DNA from: Bacteroidia bacterium | Lineage (GTDB): Bacteria > Bacteroidota > Bacteroidia > CAIKAF01 | Assembly: GCA_030427255.1 (NCBI GenBank) | Contig: JAUHWY010000009.1 | Location: forward strand, 24,950-88,949 | Reading direction: 5' to 3' | DNA: 64,000 nt | Shown: positions 1 through 9,815 of the stretch, piece by piece | Numbering within the stretch: the first letter of the stretch is position 1 | How the letters are laid out: each line of letters opens with the position of its first letter | Position numbers and translations under genes: made by a program | The notes under the pieces: generated by a model | What the model saw: only the letters and a program-made list of their open reading frames with translations | What the model was told of the DNA's origin: nothing | The model's database searches: none

Positions 1-1
1 C

Positions 2-1513
2 TGCAACTTTAGTGCCCAAACCACCAACAACGGCATCACCGGTGCCAATGGTCAACCCGGAGATGAAAACGAGGCCATGCTCAATGTGCAAGCCGGTGAA
101 ACCTTTGCTTTGTACATTTCCAACTATAATTTCGGTACAAACCAAAGTGGGTATCAGTTGGATTTTGGTCCATCCTCCGCTCAAGTTCCTGACAATACCG
201 CTCCTTCCATTGAATCGGTTAGCCCCAATTCGGATTGTGGAGCCACTCAGCTTACCGTAAGCTTTAGCGAAAACATTGATTGCAGCAGCATTCAAGCCGG
301 AGATTTTGTGTTGAATGGGCCGGGCGGACCATACAGCATAGCCTCTGTGTCGGGAGTGGGTTGCATAACCGGAGGGCAATATAGCCGCACCTTTACCTTA
401 ACCTTGGCACAAGCCATTAATGGGTCAGGTGCCTTTTCTTTAGACATTACAGGAAACATTTCCGATGTGTGTGGAAACAATTTAGCTCCAGGGCCCGGAT
501 TTGATTTTGACTACACAACCTTGGTCTTGAACCTTGGCTCCACAGATTCAGATTGTCCGGTGGACAATGGAACCGCAACTGTAAATGTGGTTGGAGGCAC
601 CCCGCCTTACCAATATCAATGGAACGATGTTAACGCGCAAACCACGGCCACTGCCACAGGATTACCCCGAGGCACCTATACGGTAACCGTGAGCGATGCT
701 CAAGGCTGCTCCGTGCAAGGGAGTGTGTATGTTGGCGACCCTACTGCTTTTACCATTGATGTGAATCAGGTGCCGGATACCTGCCAAGAGGGCAGTGGAC
801 AGTTGCAAGTAATTACCCTTGGGCCGCAGGCTCCTTTTACCTATACTTGGGAAGATACCATTGCCGGGAACAGCTTGTGGACCGGACTGGTAGGAGATAG
901 GGTGTATAAGGTATTGGTAACCGATGCCAATGGCTGCAAAAGAGATACCACGGTTTGGTTGGATAACGTAACCAACGATACCCTAAAGGCATTCTTTACT
1001 GTAGATAATGAGGAAGTAGATGTATTGACTCCCAATGTGAATTTCTTTAATGATTCCGAATACGAAAGTTCCATTGTTTGGGATTTTGGCGATGGACAAA
1101 GTCCCACGGACGAGAATCTAAGCTATTCATTTGCTGCCATAGGCAAATTTCCGGTAACCCTTTATGCTTTCGATAACAATGGTTGTGTGGATAGTTACAC
1201 CAGAACCATAGAAGTTACTTATGAGTTTACCTTTTTTGCTCCGGATGCCTTCACTCCTAATGGCGACAATTTGAATGAGTTTTTTAGGGTTACGGGTATT
1301 GGCATGGATCCCAATAAGTTTACCATGATTATTTACGACCGCTGGGGCAAGGAAGTTTTTCGTACCAGAAGTTTGGCGCAAGGTTGGGATGGCAGTGTAG
1401 ATGGAGCTCCTCCTATGGAGAGTGCGCAAGGCGTGTATAACTACAAAATTGAGGTTACCGAGTTGGACGGCACTCCACGTACCCTTCTGGGGAAAGTAGT
1501 GATGATTAAATAA
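2..1513 (+). CDS. Gliding motility-associated C-terminal domain protein (T9SS type B cargo), 5' truncated by window edge
   Basis: Frame 2 is open from base 2 (CNFSAQTTNNG...) through the listed ORF. Has a SprB-like repeat (VVGGTPPYQYQW...GTYTVTVSDAQGC), a PKD-like segment (VWDFGDGQSPTDENLSYSF) and the C-terminus FFAPDAFTPNGDNLNEFFRV..YDRWGKEVF..GVYNYKIEV..GKVVMIK. Confidence 0.9.
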   Translation, partial: CNFSAQTTNNGITGANGQPGDENEAMLNVQAGETFALYISNYNFGTNQSGYQLDFGPSSAQVPDNTAPSIESVSPNSDCGATQLTVSFSENIDCSSIQAGDFVLNGPGGPYSIASVSGVGCITGGQYSRTFTLTLAQAINGSGAFSLDITGNISDVCGNNLAPGPGFDFDYTTLVLNLGSTDSDCPVDNGTATVNVVGGTPPYQYQWNDVNAQTTATATGLPRGTYTVTVSDAQGCSVQGSVYVGDPTAFTIDVNQVPDTCQEGSGQLQVITLGPQAPFTYTWEDTIAGNSLWTGLVGDRVYKVLVTDANGCKRDTTVWLDNVTNDTLKAFFTVDNEEVDVLTPNVNFFNDSEYESSIVWDFGDGQSPTDENLSYSFAAIGKFPVTLYAFDNNGCVDSYTRTIEVTYEFTFFAPDAFTPNGDNLNEFFRVTGIGMDPNKFTMIIYDRWGKEVFRTRSLAQGWDGSVDGAPPMESAQGVYNYKIEVTELDGTPRTLLGKVVMIK

Positions 1514-1546
1514 GTGGTCTTTTTTCAGTAATTCTTAAAAATACAC

Positions 1547-1693
1547 TGCGGTAGGGATGGACGCGATAGCCCGGAAGCTCCGGATTTAGGGCAGCAGGAG
1601 CTGAGGAGGCCCCCGATGCTTCGGGGGACCCCGCAAGCCTTGCTGCCCTTAGCCGGAGCTGAGGACTAAAGCGGAGAGCCCGGCCACCGCCCA
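1547..1693 (+). repeat. Dispersed GC-rich hairpin element, copy 1
   Basis: TAGGGATGGACGCGATAGCCCGG...AAAGCGGAGAGCCCGG ends; helices AGCTCCGG/CCGGAGCT and GGGCAGCA/TGCTGCCC; apical GAGGAGGCCCCCGATGCTTCGGGGGACCCCG. Confidence 0.85.
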
Positions 1694-1766
1694 AAAAACA
1701 AAACATTGCATTCCCACAGCTGTTTTTTAAATGGATGTCTGTATTTTTGATGTTTAATTCGATGCC

Positions 1767-2990
1767 ATGCCTTCAATTTCGACCAAAGGACGCGCTTTGC
1801 CTGCTTCTCCGATTCGAAAACTGGTGCCCTATGCCGAAGCAGCCCGCGCCAAGGGTCGAACCGTTTATCATTTGAATATTGGTCAACCTGATATTCCAAC
1901 CCCTCAAGTGGCTTTGGATGCCATTCGAAATTTTGATGAATCGGTCATAGAGTATTCGCATTCGGCTGGTTTTGAAAGCTATCGGATGAGGTTGGCTCAG
2001 TATTATCGAGGTCTGGATGAGCGCATAACCCATGAGCATATTTTAGTGACCACCGGTGGTTCGGAGGCGCTTATGTTTGGTTTGATGGCCACCTTAAACG
2101 AAGGTGACGAAGTAATCATTCCCGAACCTTTTTATGCCAATTATGCCAGTTTTTGTCTGGCTTCCGGTGCTTCTATTGTGCCGGTAACCTCCACCATTGA
2201 GCAAGGGTTTGCTTTGCCATCGATGGATGCTTTTGAGCAGGCCATCGGCCCCAAAACCAAAGCCATTATTATTTGTAATCCTGCCAATCCTACCGGTTAT
2301 TTATATACCCGCGCCGAGTTGGAGCGCTTGCGGGAATTGGTCTTGAGGCACGATCTCTTTTTGTTTGCCGATGAGGTTTACCGCGAGTTTGTGTATGACG
2401 GGAGGGACTATTTAAGTACCCTAAGTCTGGAAGGGCTCGACGAGCATTTGGTTTTGGTAGATTCTGTTTCTAAGCGTTTTAGCATGTGCGGTGTGCGGAT
2501 TGGAGCTATGGTTACTCGAAACCATCAAGTGTACCAAACCGTAATGAAATTTGCGCAAGCCAGATTAAGTCCTCCCACCTTAGGTCAAGTGGCTTCTGAA
2601 GCTGCTATGGATGTGCCGGATTCCTATTTTGAAGAGGTGAATCGTGAATATGTCCACCGCAGAGATGTAATGCATAAGCTGCTGTTGGAAATTCCAGGAG
2701 TGATAGCTCCCAAGCCGGGCGGGGCTTTTTACTTGGTTGCAGCCCTTCCGGTGGAAGATGCTGAGGACTTTTGTGCCTGGATGCTGAGCGAGTTTTCTTA
2801 TGAAAATCAAACCGTAATGTTGGCTCCGGCTGCCGGCTTTTACAGTACGCCGGGATTGGGAAAAAACCAAGTCCGTATTGCTTATGTATTGGAGGAAGAG
2901 GCCCTGAGAAAAGCCATGCTTTGTTTAAAAGAAGGCCTGCAAGTCTATACTAAGCTAAAATCCAAGGCAAAAGCTGCCCTTAGAGACTGA
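1767..2990 (+). CDS. PLP-dependent aminotransferase, class I/II (aspartate aminotransferase-like)
   Basis: HLNIGQPDIPTP, NPANPTGYLYTRAEL, DEVYREFVYDG, VDSVSKRFSMCGVRIG. Confidence 0.92.
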   Translation: MPSISTKGRALPASPIRKLVPYAEAARAKGRTVYHLNIGQPDIPTPQVALDAIRNFDESVIEYSHSAGFESYRMRLAQYYRGLDERITHEHILVTTGGSEALMFGLMATLNEGDEVIIPEPFYANYASFCLASGASIVPVTSTIEQGFALPSMDAFEQAIGPKTKAIIICNPANPTGYLYTRAELERLRELVLRHDLFLFADEVYREFVYDGRDYLSTLSLEGLDEHLVLVDSVSKRFSMCGVRIGAMVTRNHQVYQTVMKFAQARLSPPTLGQVASEAAMDVPDSYFEEVNREYVHRRDVMHKLLLEIPGVIAPKPGGAFYLVAALPVEDAEDFCAWMLSEFSYENQTVMLAPAAGFYSTPGLGKNQVRIAYVLEEEALRKAMLCLKEGLQVYTKLKSKAKAALRD

Positions 2991-4160
2991 TTACTCGAAA
3001 TCAGGATAAATCAAGTATTGTTTGCGGATTATTTTATACGCAAGCACATCCGGCATCCATCGTGCCCGTATGGTATCTAAGTCTGTGCCTTTTATTAACT
3101 CTTCGCGTACCCAGTGGTTGCCCATGAGTTTGTCAAAAAAGCTGGCGATGAAAAACTCGGATTTGGGTTCGTAGCGTTGGTATAAATCTTCGAGCCAAAG
3201 CAGGTAAATACCATTGAAATTGCGGATATATTCTATCCCAAACTTCCTTAAATCGTAACCACCACAGTTTTGGTTTTGGTATTTGGGTTTATCGGCCACG
3301 CCGGGAATAGATATTGGGGTTTTGGATAAATTTCCGTCCAAGCCGGGGTATCCTACCCACTGAAAAGGAAGGTCGGTGCCGCGACCCACGCTCACTTTGG
3401 TGCCCTCAAAAAAGCAGACCGAGGGATATAGATAAATAGAGGTCATATTTGGTAGGTTGGGCGATGGGGGAACAGGTAATTCATAAAAACTGGAATGGGT
3501 GTAGTTTTTGCATGCAAAAACACGCAAGTCTAAGGCCTCACTTTGCTTAATCCAGCCTTCGCCTTTCACCATTTGGGCATATTCGCCCACCGTCATTCCA
3601 TGCACCACGGGAACGGGGTGCATGCCTACAAAGGAACTGCAGGATGGTTCAAGCACAGGCCCATCCACATAATGCCCATTGGGGTTGGGGCGGTCAAGCA
3701 CCCAAAAAGGAATGCCCTGTTCGGCGGCTGCTTCCATGGCGAGGCTCATGGTGGAGATGTAGGTATAGAACCTAGCTCCAACATCCTGAATATCAAATAT
3801 TAGTATGTCCAAATCTTGCAATTCCTCCGGTCTGGGTTTTTTGTGCTTGCCATAAAGGGAAACCACCGGAATTCCGGTCTCCGGATCGGTATCGGAGTGC
3901 ACCCTTTGGCCTGCACTTGCATTGCCCCTAAACCCATGCTCCGGGCCAAAAACCCTAACTATATCTACACCTGACCTTTTGAGGCTGTCTACCAAATGAA
4001 CGCCATTGATTTCTGCAGTTTGGTTGGCAATGATGCCCACTTTTTTGCCTTTAAGCAAAGGAAGATAGCTGTTTACCTGATCTGCACCGGTCAGAATTTG
4101 AGCGGTAGCGCCGGTAGCGAGTGAGAGGAAGCAAAGAAATGCGGCAAAAAATAAATTCAT
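2991..4160 (-). CDS. DUF1343 family protein (NamZ-type exo-beta-N-acetylmuramidase-like), signal peptide
   Basis: GKKVGIIANQTAEING, FGPEHGFRGNASAGQ, LDILIFDIQDVGARFYTYISTM, VLDRPNPNGHYVDGPVLEP; likely start is the internal MNLFFAAFLCFL. Confidence 0.85.
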   Translation of the reverse strand: MNLFFAAFLCFLSLATGATAQILTGADQVNSYLPLLKGKKVGIIANQTAEINGVHLVDSLKRSGVDIVRVFGPEHGFRGNASAGQRVHSDTDPETGIPVVSLYGKHKKPRPEELQDLDILIFDIQDVGARFYTYISTMSLAMEAAAEQGIPFWVLDRPNPNGHYVDGPVLEPSCSSFVGMHPVPVVHGMTVGEYAQMVKGEGWIKQSEALDLRVFACKNYTHSSFYELPVPPSPNLPNMTSIYLYPSVCFFEGTKVSVGRGTDLPFQWVGYPGLDGNLSKTPISIPGVADKPKYQNQNCGGYDLRKFGIEYIRNFNGIYLLWLEDLYQRYEPKSEFFIASFFDKLMGNHWVREELIKGTDLDTIRARWMPDVLAYKIIRKQYLIYPDFE

Positions 4161-4199
4161 AGGTGTACCTTTGGGCATACATCAAAGATACAGGACTCC

Positions 4200-5420
4200 T
4201 TGATTTTAGCCAGATTCATAGCGCAAAGGTTTGGAAAAGGTGGCGGTTATTCTCGTCCGGTAGTTCGAATAGCCATTGCCACTATAGCACTTAGCCTGGC
4301 CGTTATGCTTTTATCCGTAGGCATTGTAACGGGTTTTAAGGAAGGCATAACCCACAAAATGGAGGGCATTGGAGCACATATACAAATTGCCGCGCTAAGC
4401 AATTCCATGTCCTTTGAAACCCAACCTGTACACAGAAATCCATCTTGGTTGCGCAAACTCAAAGGCATGCCCGGCTTACGTCATGTGCAGGTTTACGCTA
4501 CCAAACCCACCATATTAAAAACCAAAGAAGAAATTCAGGGCGTACTGCTTAAAGGGGTGGCCTCGGATTACGATTGGAGTTTTTTGACCGCCCATTTGGT
4601 ATCCGGTAGTATTCCGGAGAAGGGCCAGGCATTGCCCCCTAGAAGCCTGCTAATCTCTAAGAATATCGCTAAAAAGCTGCGTTTGGAGGTTGGCGACAGC
4701 CTTTCTGCCTATTATGTAAAGCAGGGTGGAACCATGCCTAGAGGCTATAAAATGGGTGTTCATGGCATTTATGCCAGCGGGGTGGAAGAAATGGACCAAA
4801 ACTTGCTCTTTTCTGACCTGGAAAGCGTGCAAGCCATGTACGACTGGAGCTCTTGGCATGTTTCCGGCATAGAATTGATGCTTACCGGCGTGGAAGCCAT
4901 GGAAGAAGCTTTGCCCTATGCCGACGAAGTGGTGCCTTACGAATTGTACATAAGTACTTTGCAAGAAAGGTACCCCGATTTGTTTCAGTGGCTGCCTTCG
5001 CTAGACCAAAATGCCCAAATCATTTTGGTTTTGATGATTGTGGTAAGTTTATTAGCCATGAGTTCCACCTTGCTCATTTTAATTTTAGAGCGGACTCAAG
5101 CCATAGGCCTTCTTAAAGCTTTAGGTATGCGCAACGGACAGGTGCGCGCCATTTTTTGGTTTCAAGCCGCTCGAATTTTATGGAAAGGCATGCTGTGGGG
5201 AAACTTTTTTGGTCTGGGGCTGGCCCTTTTGCAGCACCATTTTAAGTTTCTGGGGATGGATCCCGAAACCTATTATTTGGACTATGTGCCTGTGGCTTTG
5301 GTGTGGTTTAAATTTTTGCTCATTAATTTGGGTACCATGTGCTTAAGCCTGTTGGTTTTGGTGGGGCCCACCTACCTCATTACGCGCATTTCGGTCATTC
5401 GGGCACTCCGGTTTCATTAA
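4200..5420 (+). CDS. ABC transporter permease, FtsX/LolC-E family
   Basis: N-terminal TM plus periplasmic domain plus three C-terminal TMs; GLLKALGMRNGQVRAIFWFQA motif; TTG start. Confidence 0.85.
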   Translation: MILARFIAQRFGKGGGYSRPVVRIAIATIALSLAVMLLSVGIVTGFKEGITHKMEGIGAHIQIAALSNSMSFETQPVHRNPSWLRKLKGMPGLRHVQVYATKPTILKTKEEIQGVLLKGVASDYDWSFLTAHLVSGSIPEKGQALPPRSLLISKNIAKKLRLEVGDSLSAYYVKQGGTMPRGYKMGVHGIYASGVEEMDQNLLFSDLESVQAMYDWSSWHVSGIELMLTGVEAMEEALPYADEVVPYELYISTLQERYPDLFQWLPSLDQNAQIILVLMIVVSLLAMSSTLLILILERTQAIGLLKALGMRNGQVRAIFWFQAARILWKGMLWGNFFGLGLALLQHHFKFLGMDPETYYLDYVPVALVWFKFLLINLGTMCLSLLVLVGPTYLITRISVIRALRFH

Positions 5421-5442
5421 AGTTTTAACTTCTCTTTTATTT

Positions 5443-5588
5443 GGGCGCCTAATCCGTCTCCGGTTCCAAGTCCTCAGCCCCGGCTAAGGGCAGCAAGGCT
5501 TCCGGGGTCCCCCGAAGCATCGGGGGCCTCCTCAGCTCTTGCTGCCCTAAATCCGGGGCTTCCGGGCTTTCCACCTCCGCCGGGGCGC
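5443..5588 (-). repeat. Dispersed GC-rich hairpin element, copy 2 (reverse orientation)
   Basis: Reverse complement shares the core GGATTTAGGGCAGCA.GAGCTGAGGAGGCCCCCGATGCTTCGGGGGACCCCG with copy 1; ends GGAAAGCCCGG and TTAGGCGCCC. Confidence 0.85.
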
Positions 5589-5630
5589 ATTACGCTCCGA
5601 AACAAGACCGCTCTCCTGCAAGGCAGTCTA

Positions 5631-6122
5631 TTAAAACCACTGTCCCCTTTTTCTAAACAACCATCTGCTAACCCAAAAGCCGGCCAAACCTAGTGCCAAC
5701 AAAACGGTAAGCAACCACCATTGAGCTTTTAATAAAAAAATATCAGAAAAGTCGGGTGCTGCGGGTATGGCCTGCACATTCAAATAGCTGCACACAAGCT
5801 CAAGTAGGGCGGCAATTCCGGGAAAAGCCATGAGCCATATTCCGGGCTTACCAAATAAAGCCCGGCCCGAAAACCAAAGCCAAATGCCACAAGCCAAGGC
5901 AAGGCTGAGGCTACTAAGTAATTTGGGTACCCAAACAAAAAACAGCAATTCACTTAGCGGAGGGTGTTTAGGCGTCCAAGAGGTAAATCGCCCCGCTTCA
6001 TCAAATACCTCTTTCCAAGGCTCGGCTTGGATTTGCAGCCACCATGCCAGGCCCACAAACAGCAATGCGGAGCCAAGCATAAGGAGCAATGCTTTGGCGC
6101 TTGGTTTTTGCCTGGGACTCAT
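5631..6122 (-). CDS. Hypothetical membrane protein (about 4 TM)
   Basis: Hydrophobic segments; 4-nt overlap with the upstream ORF. Confidence 0.65.
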   Translation of the reverse strand: MSPRQKPSAKALLLMLGSALLFVGLAWWLQIQAEPWKEVFDEAGRFTSWTPKHPPLSELLFFVWVPKLLSSLSLALACGIWLWFSGRALFGKPGIWLMAFPGIAALLELVCSYLNVQAIPAAPDFSDIFLLKAQWWLLTVLLALGLAGFWVSRWLFRKRGQWF

Positions 6123-6943
6123 GGCTTGCTTTGAATCTCTTGAATGCTTTTTCGGGGGTAACTGTCGGGAACCGTAAAAGGAAAGCTCAGTTCCTCGTTG
6201 AGTTTATACTTGCTAAAATCCATTCGAATGGTGAGCCGGCGATTAGGTCCGGTGGACTTTAGACTAAGTTCTTGGGGCAGCAAATACCCCTCTTGTTCGG
6301 TGTAGGAGTGAATGGTAATGTCGGTGCGTTGCTGATGCTGTGGTTGTCCCAAAATGATTTGTTGAATTCTTCCGGGACTTTCAAAAGACAAAAATTGTCC
6401 GGGCAAAATAAGGTCCGGGCTTTCCTTCATAGATTCGGCTCCATTGGAAGCCGCCCAAAGCAATTCTCCTAAGGCACCTGTTTGGTAGCTTTCTTGTTTT
6501 TGGGTGAAAAAAGGACGTCCCAACATGGCTTCTTGCAATTGAAGCAGTTCAAAGGGAATGCCTGCTGCCTCGCTTAGGTCTCCGTTTGCACCGAAATAAT
6601 AATTTTTATTGAGTAGGTCGAGTGCTTGGGTAGAGTCGGGGAGAATAAGCAAGCGAAAGACCTCAAATATGGCAATGTCGGGCTTAATAGAAATCCAAAT
6701 AAGGCTGTCTTTTCTCATGCGCATACGGCCTTTGGCGCTAAAGCTTTTCTCTTGGGTTTCAATGGAGGCATTGAATTTAGATTCCAGCCATTCCCAAGAT
6801 TTGGGTTGGCCAATCAAGCTGTCTATGGGCAAGGAGGACAATTCCATGCTTTGATTTTCTTCCGGAACCTGTTGGCTTTGTTTTTTAGAAGAGCAACCAA
6901 ACCATAACCAAGCGCAGCAAAAAAGGCACAGCAACTTATTCAT
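6119..6943 (-). CDS. DUF4292-like lipoprotein
   Basis: Lipobox-like LFCCAWLWFGCSS; domain layout and position after the TPR gene as in other Bacteroidota. Confidence 0.7.
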   Translation of the reverse strand: MNKLLCLFCCAWLWFGCSSKKQSQQVPEENQSMELSSLPIDSLIGQPKSWEWLESKFNASIETQEKSFSAKGRMRMRKDSLIWISIKPDIAIFEVFRLLILPDSTQALDLLNKNYYFGANGDLSEAAGIPFELLQLQEAMLGRPFFTQKQESYQTGALGELLWAASNGAESMKESPDLILPGQFLSFESPGRIQQIILGQPQHQQRTDITIHSYTEQEGYLLPQELSLKSTGPNRRLTIRMDFSKYKLNEELSFPFTVPDSYPRKSIQEIQSKP

Positions 6944-8715
6944 GGGCGGTTATGGTTCATTTCAATTTTCTCCAGGAGTTCTTCCCTTGGATAAATGGAT
7001 TCATCTCGGGCTTTTTCCCAAAATTCAAGAGCTTTAGAGGTATTTCCTTTTACCTGATATAAGTCCCCCATTTGTTCCAATACCCTAAAATGGTCGGTTC
7101 CTCCCATTTGGAGTGCCATTTGTAAGGTTTGTTCGGCTTCCCCAATTTTATTTTGTTGGAGCAATACAAAGCCCTTGGTGCCTATATATTCCGGATTTTC
7201 AGGTGATATTTTCACGGCAAGTTCAGCCATTTCCAAAGCTTGGTTTAACCGTTCTTTACGTTCGGCCAAGTTCCGTGCGTAAGTATTTAAAGCACCGGCA
7301 TGTGTTTTGCGTAGGTTCATGGCCTGCTCTAATTCAGCATCTGAAGACTTATATTCTTTTAATTCATGGTACAGCTCACCAAGGAGCACATGAAATTTAA
7401 TACGGGTTTCACCGTCTTCAGGTAGGATAAAAGCCATGCCGTTGAGTAGCGTATTCACGGCCTCCTCGTACTGTCCGCTATAGCGCATGGCAGTAGAAGA
7501 AAAAAGGTAGGGCATAGGTTGGTTGGGAAATTCAATGGCCGCTCGTTCCGCATGGCTTTCCAATTGTTTCCAACGGCCCAAGTAAGCTTCGATACGCATT
7601 ACATGGTTCCAAACATCGTAGGAAGTGTTTCCAAAGTGTGTAATGCGAACAAAGTACTCTAAAGCTTCTTCATAGGCTTCTTTATCCAAGCTTCTTTGGG
7701 CAAAAATGGCCAAAAGTTCGGGGTCTTGAATGTCTTGATTTTGCTCAATGAGCTTTAGCAGCTGGTCGAATTGTTCTGCGCGCTCCGCATTTCTTTTGGA
7801 CAAGTCAAGAAAGGAATGAAGAATGGTAATTTTATGCTTAAGGGGTACTTCCTCTTTTTGAAAGGCCTTATAAATATAATGGAAGGCACTATCGAGCATA
7901 AATTGTTCTTGAAACAAACCTGCCATGGCCAATTCCACTTTGGGGTCTTCCGGGAAGCGGCTTTGTAATTTTCTATAGACCTCTAAGGCCTCTTTATTTT
8001 TATCTGCTTCTTGCAGTGCTTCTGCATAGGCGCCCATAACCAGAGGCATGTCCGGATGCTTCTTGTAAAACTTCTTGACCTTTTTTAGGTATTTGCTCGG
8101 TTTTTTATACCTCCGCAAAAGACCTAGTCGGCCTTGCATGGCCTCTTCGCTGTAATTTTGAAGTTTTAGGAGCTCCACATACAGTTCGTCGGCTTCGCTC
8201 CAGGCCTTGGACCGCGCAAACCGGTCGGCGGCTTCGAGGGCATAGTCCGGATTTTTTTTGCTTTGGTAGAGCGATTTGTATACTTCCCCACTTAAATCAA
8301 ACTTCTGCAATTCATCCAACAAATGGGCATAGAGCATGGCGTACCATTTTTGGTCGGGCTTTAACTCAAAGGCCTTTTGAGCGTAGGGCAGAGCCATTTG
8401 AGGGGATTGCAGACGCAGAATGTCGGCGGCCTCATAATAGGCTGCCGCTTCTGCCGGATGCAATTGGGTAATGTCTTTATAAAGGTTTAAGGCTTTGGAA
8501 TAGTTGTTCAATACCTTTTGGGTTGCGGCGTCGTAGTACATTTGTTTTAGCCGCATGGACTCCGGGGTTTCTTGGGCAGAAACAGAGGAGCCTGGGAGGC
8601 TACAAAGCAGTCCCAAAACCAATAAAACAGACCAAGCAAATGACTTATGAGCAGCTGGAATAATCTCCCAAACTAAGGTTTTCTGCGTGCTTTTCAATTT
8701 TTGCATAATTACCAA
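6940..8715 (-). CDS. Tetratricopeptide repeat protein, exported
   Basis: Multiple TPR motifs (AAAYYEAADILRLQSPQMALPYAQKAFELKPDQKWYAMLYAHLL etc.); N-terminal signal-like segment. Confidence 0.85.
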   Translation of the reverse strand: MVIMQKLKSTQKTLVWEIIPAAHKSFAWSVLLVLGLLCSLPGSSVSAQETPESMRLKQMYYDAATQKVLNNYSKALNLYKDITQLHPAEAAAYYEAADILRLQSPQMALPYAQKAFELKPDQKWYAMLYAHLLDELQKFDLSGEVYKSLYQSKKNPDYALEAADRFARSKAWSEADELYVELLKLQNYSEEAMQGRLGLLRRYKKPSKYLKKVKKFYKKHPDMPLVMGAYAEALQEADKNKEALEVYRKLQSRFPEDPKVELAMAGLFQEQFMLDSAFHYIYKAFQKEEVPLKHKITILHSFLDLSKRNAERAEQFDQLLKLIEQNQDIQDPELLAIFAQRSLDKEAYEEALEYFVRITHFGNTSYDVWNHVMRIEAYLGRWKQLESHAERAAIEFPNQPMPYLFSSTAMRYSGQYEEAVNTLLNGMAFILPEDGETRIKFHVLLGELYHELKEYKSSDAELEQAMNLRKTHAGALNTYARNLAERKERLNQALEMAELAVKISPENPEYIGTKGFVLLQQNKIGEAEQTLQMALQMGGTDHFRVLEQMGDLYQVKGNTSKALEFWEKARDESIYPREELLEKIEMNHNRP

Positions 8716-9649
8716 TCATGGACCCTGATACAACGCAATTTTTCAGGTGGCTGTTTTCCTGAACAATAGAATTTGACACCACGGAATTTTCAATTTGGGT
8801 GCCATTTCCTATGGAAACGTAGGGTCCTACCACAGTATTTTTTAAAGATACATCACTTCCGATAAAGCAGGGCTCAATTATTACAGAATTTTCTTGACTA
8901 ATTTTTTGAGATATCAGATTTTCATGCGGGTGATTTAGAGCAAGCACCCTTTGGTTGGAGAAAACGGTTCCATCTTTGTTTCCGCAGTCGAACCATTCCT
9001 TAACGGTATCTGTCGATATCTTGTTTCCCTGTGCTCTAAGGCTTTCTAAAGCATCGGTGAGTTGGTATTCTCCTTTGCTGGTGATGTTGTTTTCCATTAA
9101 AAAATCCAACTCCCTCACTAGGTGTTGCGCATCTTTTAGGAAGTAAATACCAATGATGGCTAAATTGGAAACCGGCTGCTCCGGCTTTTCCACCATACCG
9201 GTTATAAAACCTTGCTGATCTAAGGTTACCACGCCAAAGGCTCGGGGGTCTTCCACCTCTTTGACCCAAATAATGCCGTCTTTGTTGGTGTCCATTTTAA
9301 AATCAGCCGAAAAAAGAGTGTCAGCAAAAGCAATTACAATCTTGTCTTGAAGCAAAGGACGGGCGCAGAGCACGGCATGAGCTGTACCTAAGGCCTCCTC
9401 TTGGTGAAAGATATGCCCTTTTGCTCCTACCTTTTCGGCTGTTTTTAGGAGCTTTTCTTCTACTTCAGGCCCAAAATCTCCAATGATAAAGCCTATGTTT
9501 TCAATTTTCTCGGGACAGGTTTTGGCAATATCTTCTACCAAGCGCTGAACAATAGGTTTTCCGGCAATAGGAATAAGGGGTTTGGGCACCGTAAGGGTAT
9601 GTGGGCGCATTCTTTTCCCCATTCCTGCCATTGGTATAATGATGTTCAT
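8645..9649 (-). CDS. Sugar-phosphate nucleotidyltransferase
   Basis: MNIIIPMAGMGKRMRPHTLTVPKPLIPIAGKPIVQ; C-terminal left-handed beta-helix-like repeats. Confidence 0.9.
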   Translation of the reverse strand: MNIIIPMAGMGKRMRPHTLTVPKPLIPIAGKPIVQRLVEDIAKTCPEKIENIGFIIGDFGPEVEEKLLKTAEKVGAKGHIFHQEEALGTAHAVLCARPLLQDKIVIAFADTLFSADFKMDTNKDGIIWVKEVEDPRAFGVVTLDQQGFITGMVEKPEQPVSNLAIIGIYFLKDAQHLVRELDFLMENNITSKGEYQLTDALESLRAQGNKISTDTVKEWFDCGNKDGTVFSNQRVLALNHPHENLISQKISQENSVIIEPCFIGSDVSLKNTVVGPYVSIGNGTQIENSVVSNSIVQENSHLKNCVVSGSMIGNYAKIEKHAENLSLGDYSSCS

Positions 9650-9815
9650 ATTTACTAATTTCTAATAGCCTGAATTCCGAAAGCCCACAAATCTAAACAT
9701 ATCCCAATTTGCATGCCAAGCCATTAGAGATTATTATTTGGTTTCTCCCTAGTTTAAGCCCAGTATCTTGTTTGTAGGTCAGGCTTTCTGTAAAAAATTA
9801 AGGCTACTTTTAGGC

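Noticed and set aside
1506-1706. 66-aa minus-strand ORF within hairpin copy 1
   Set aside because: Runs entirely through the GC-rich inverted repeat; composition is explained by the element.
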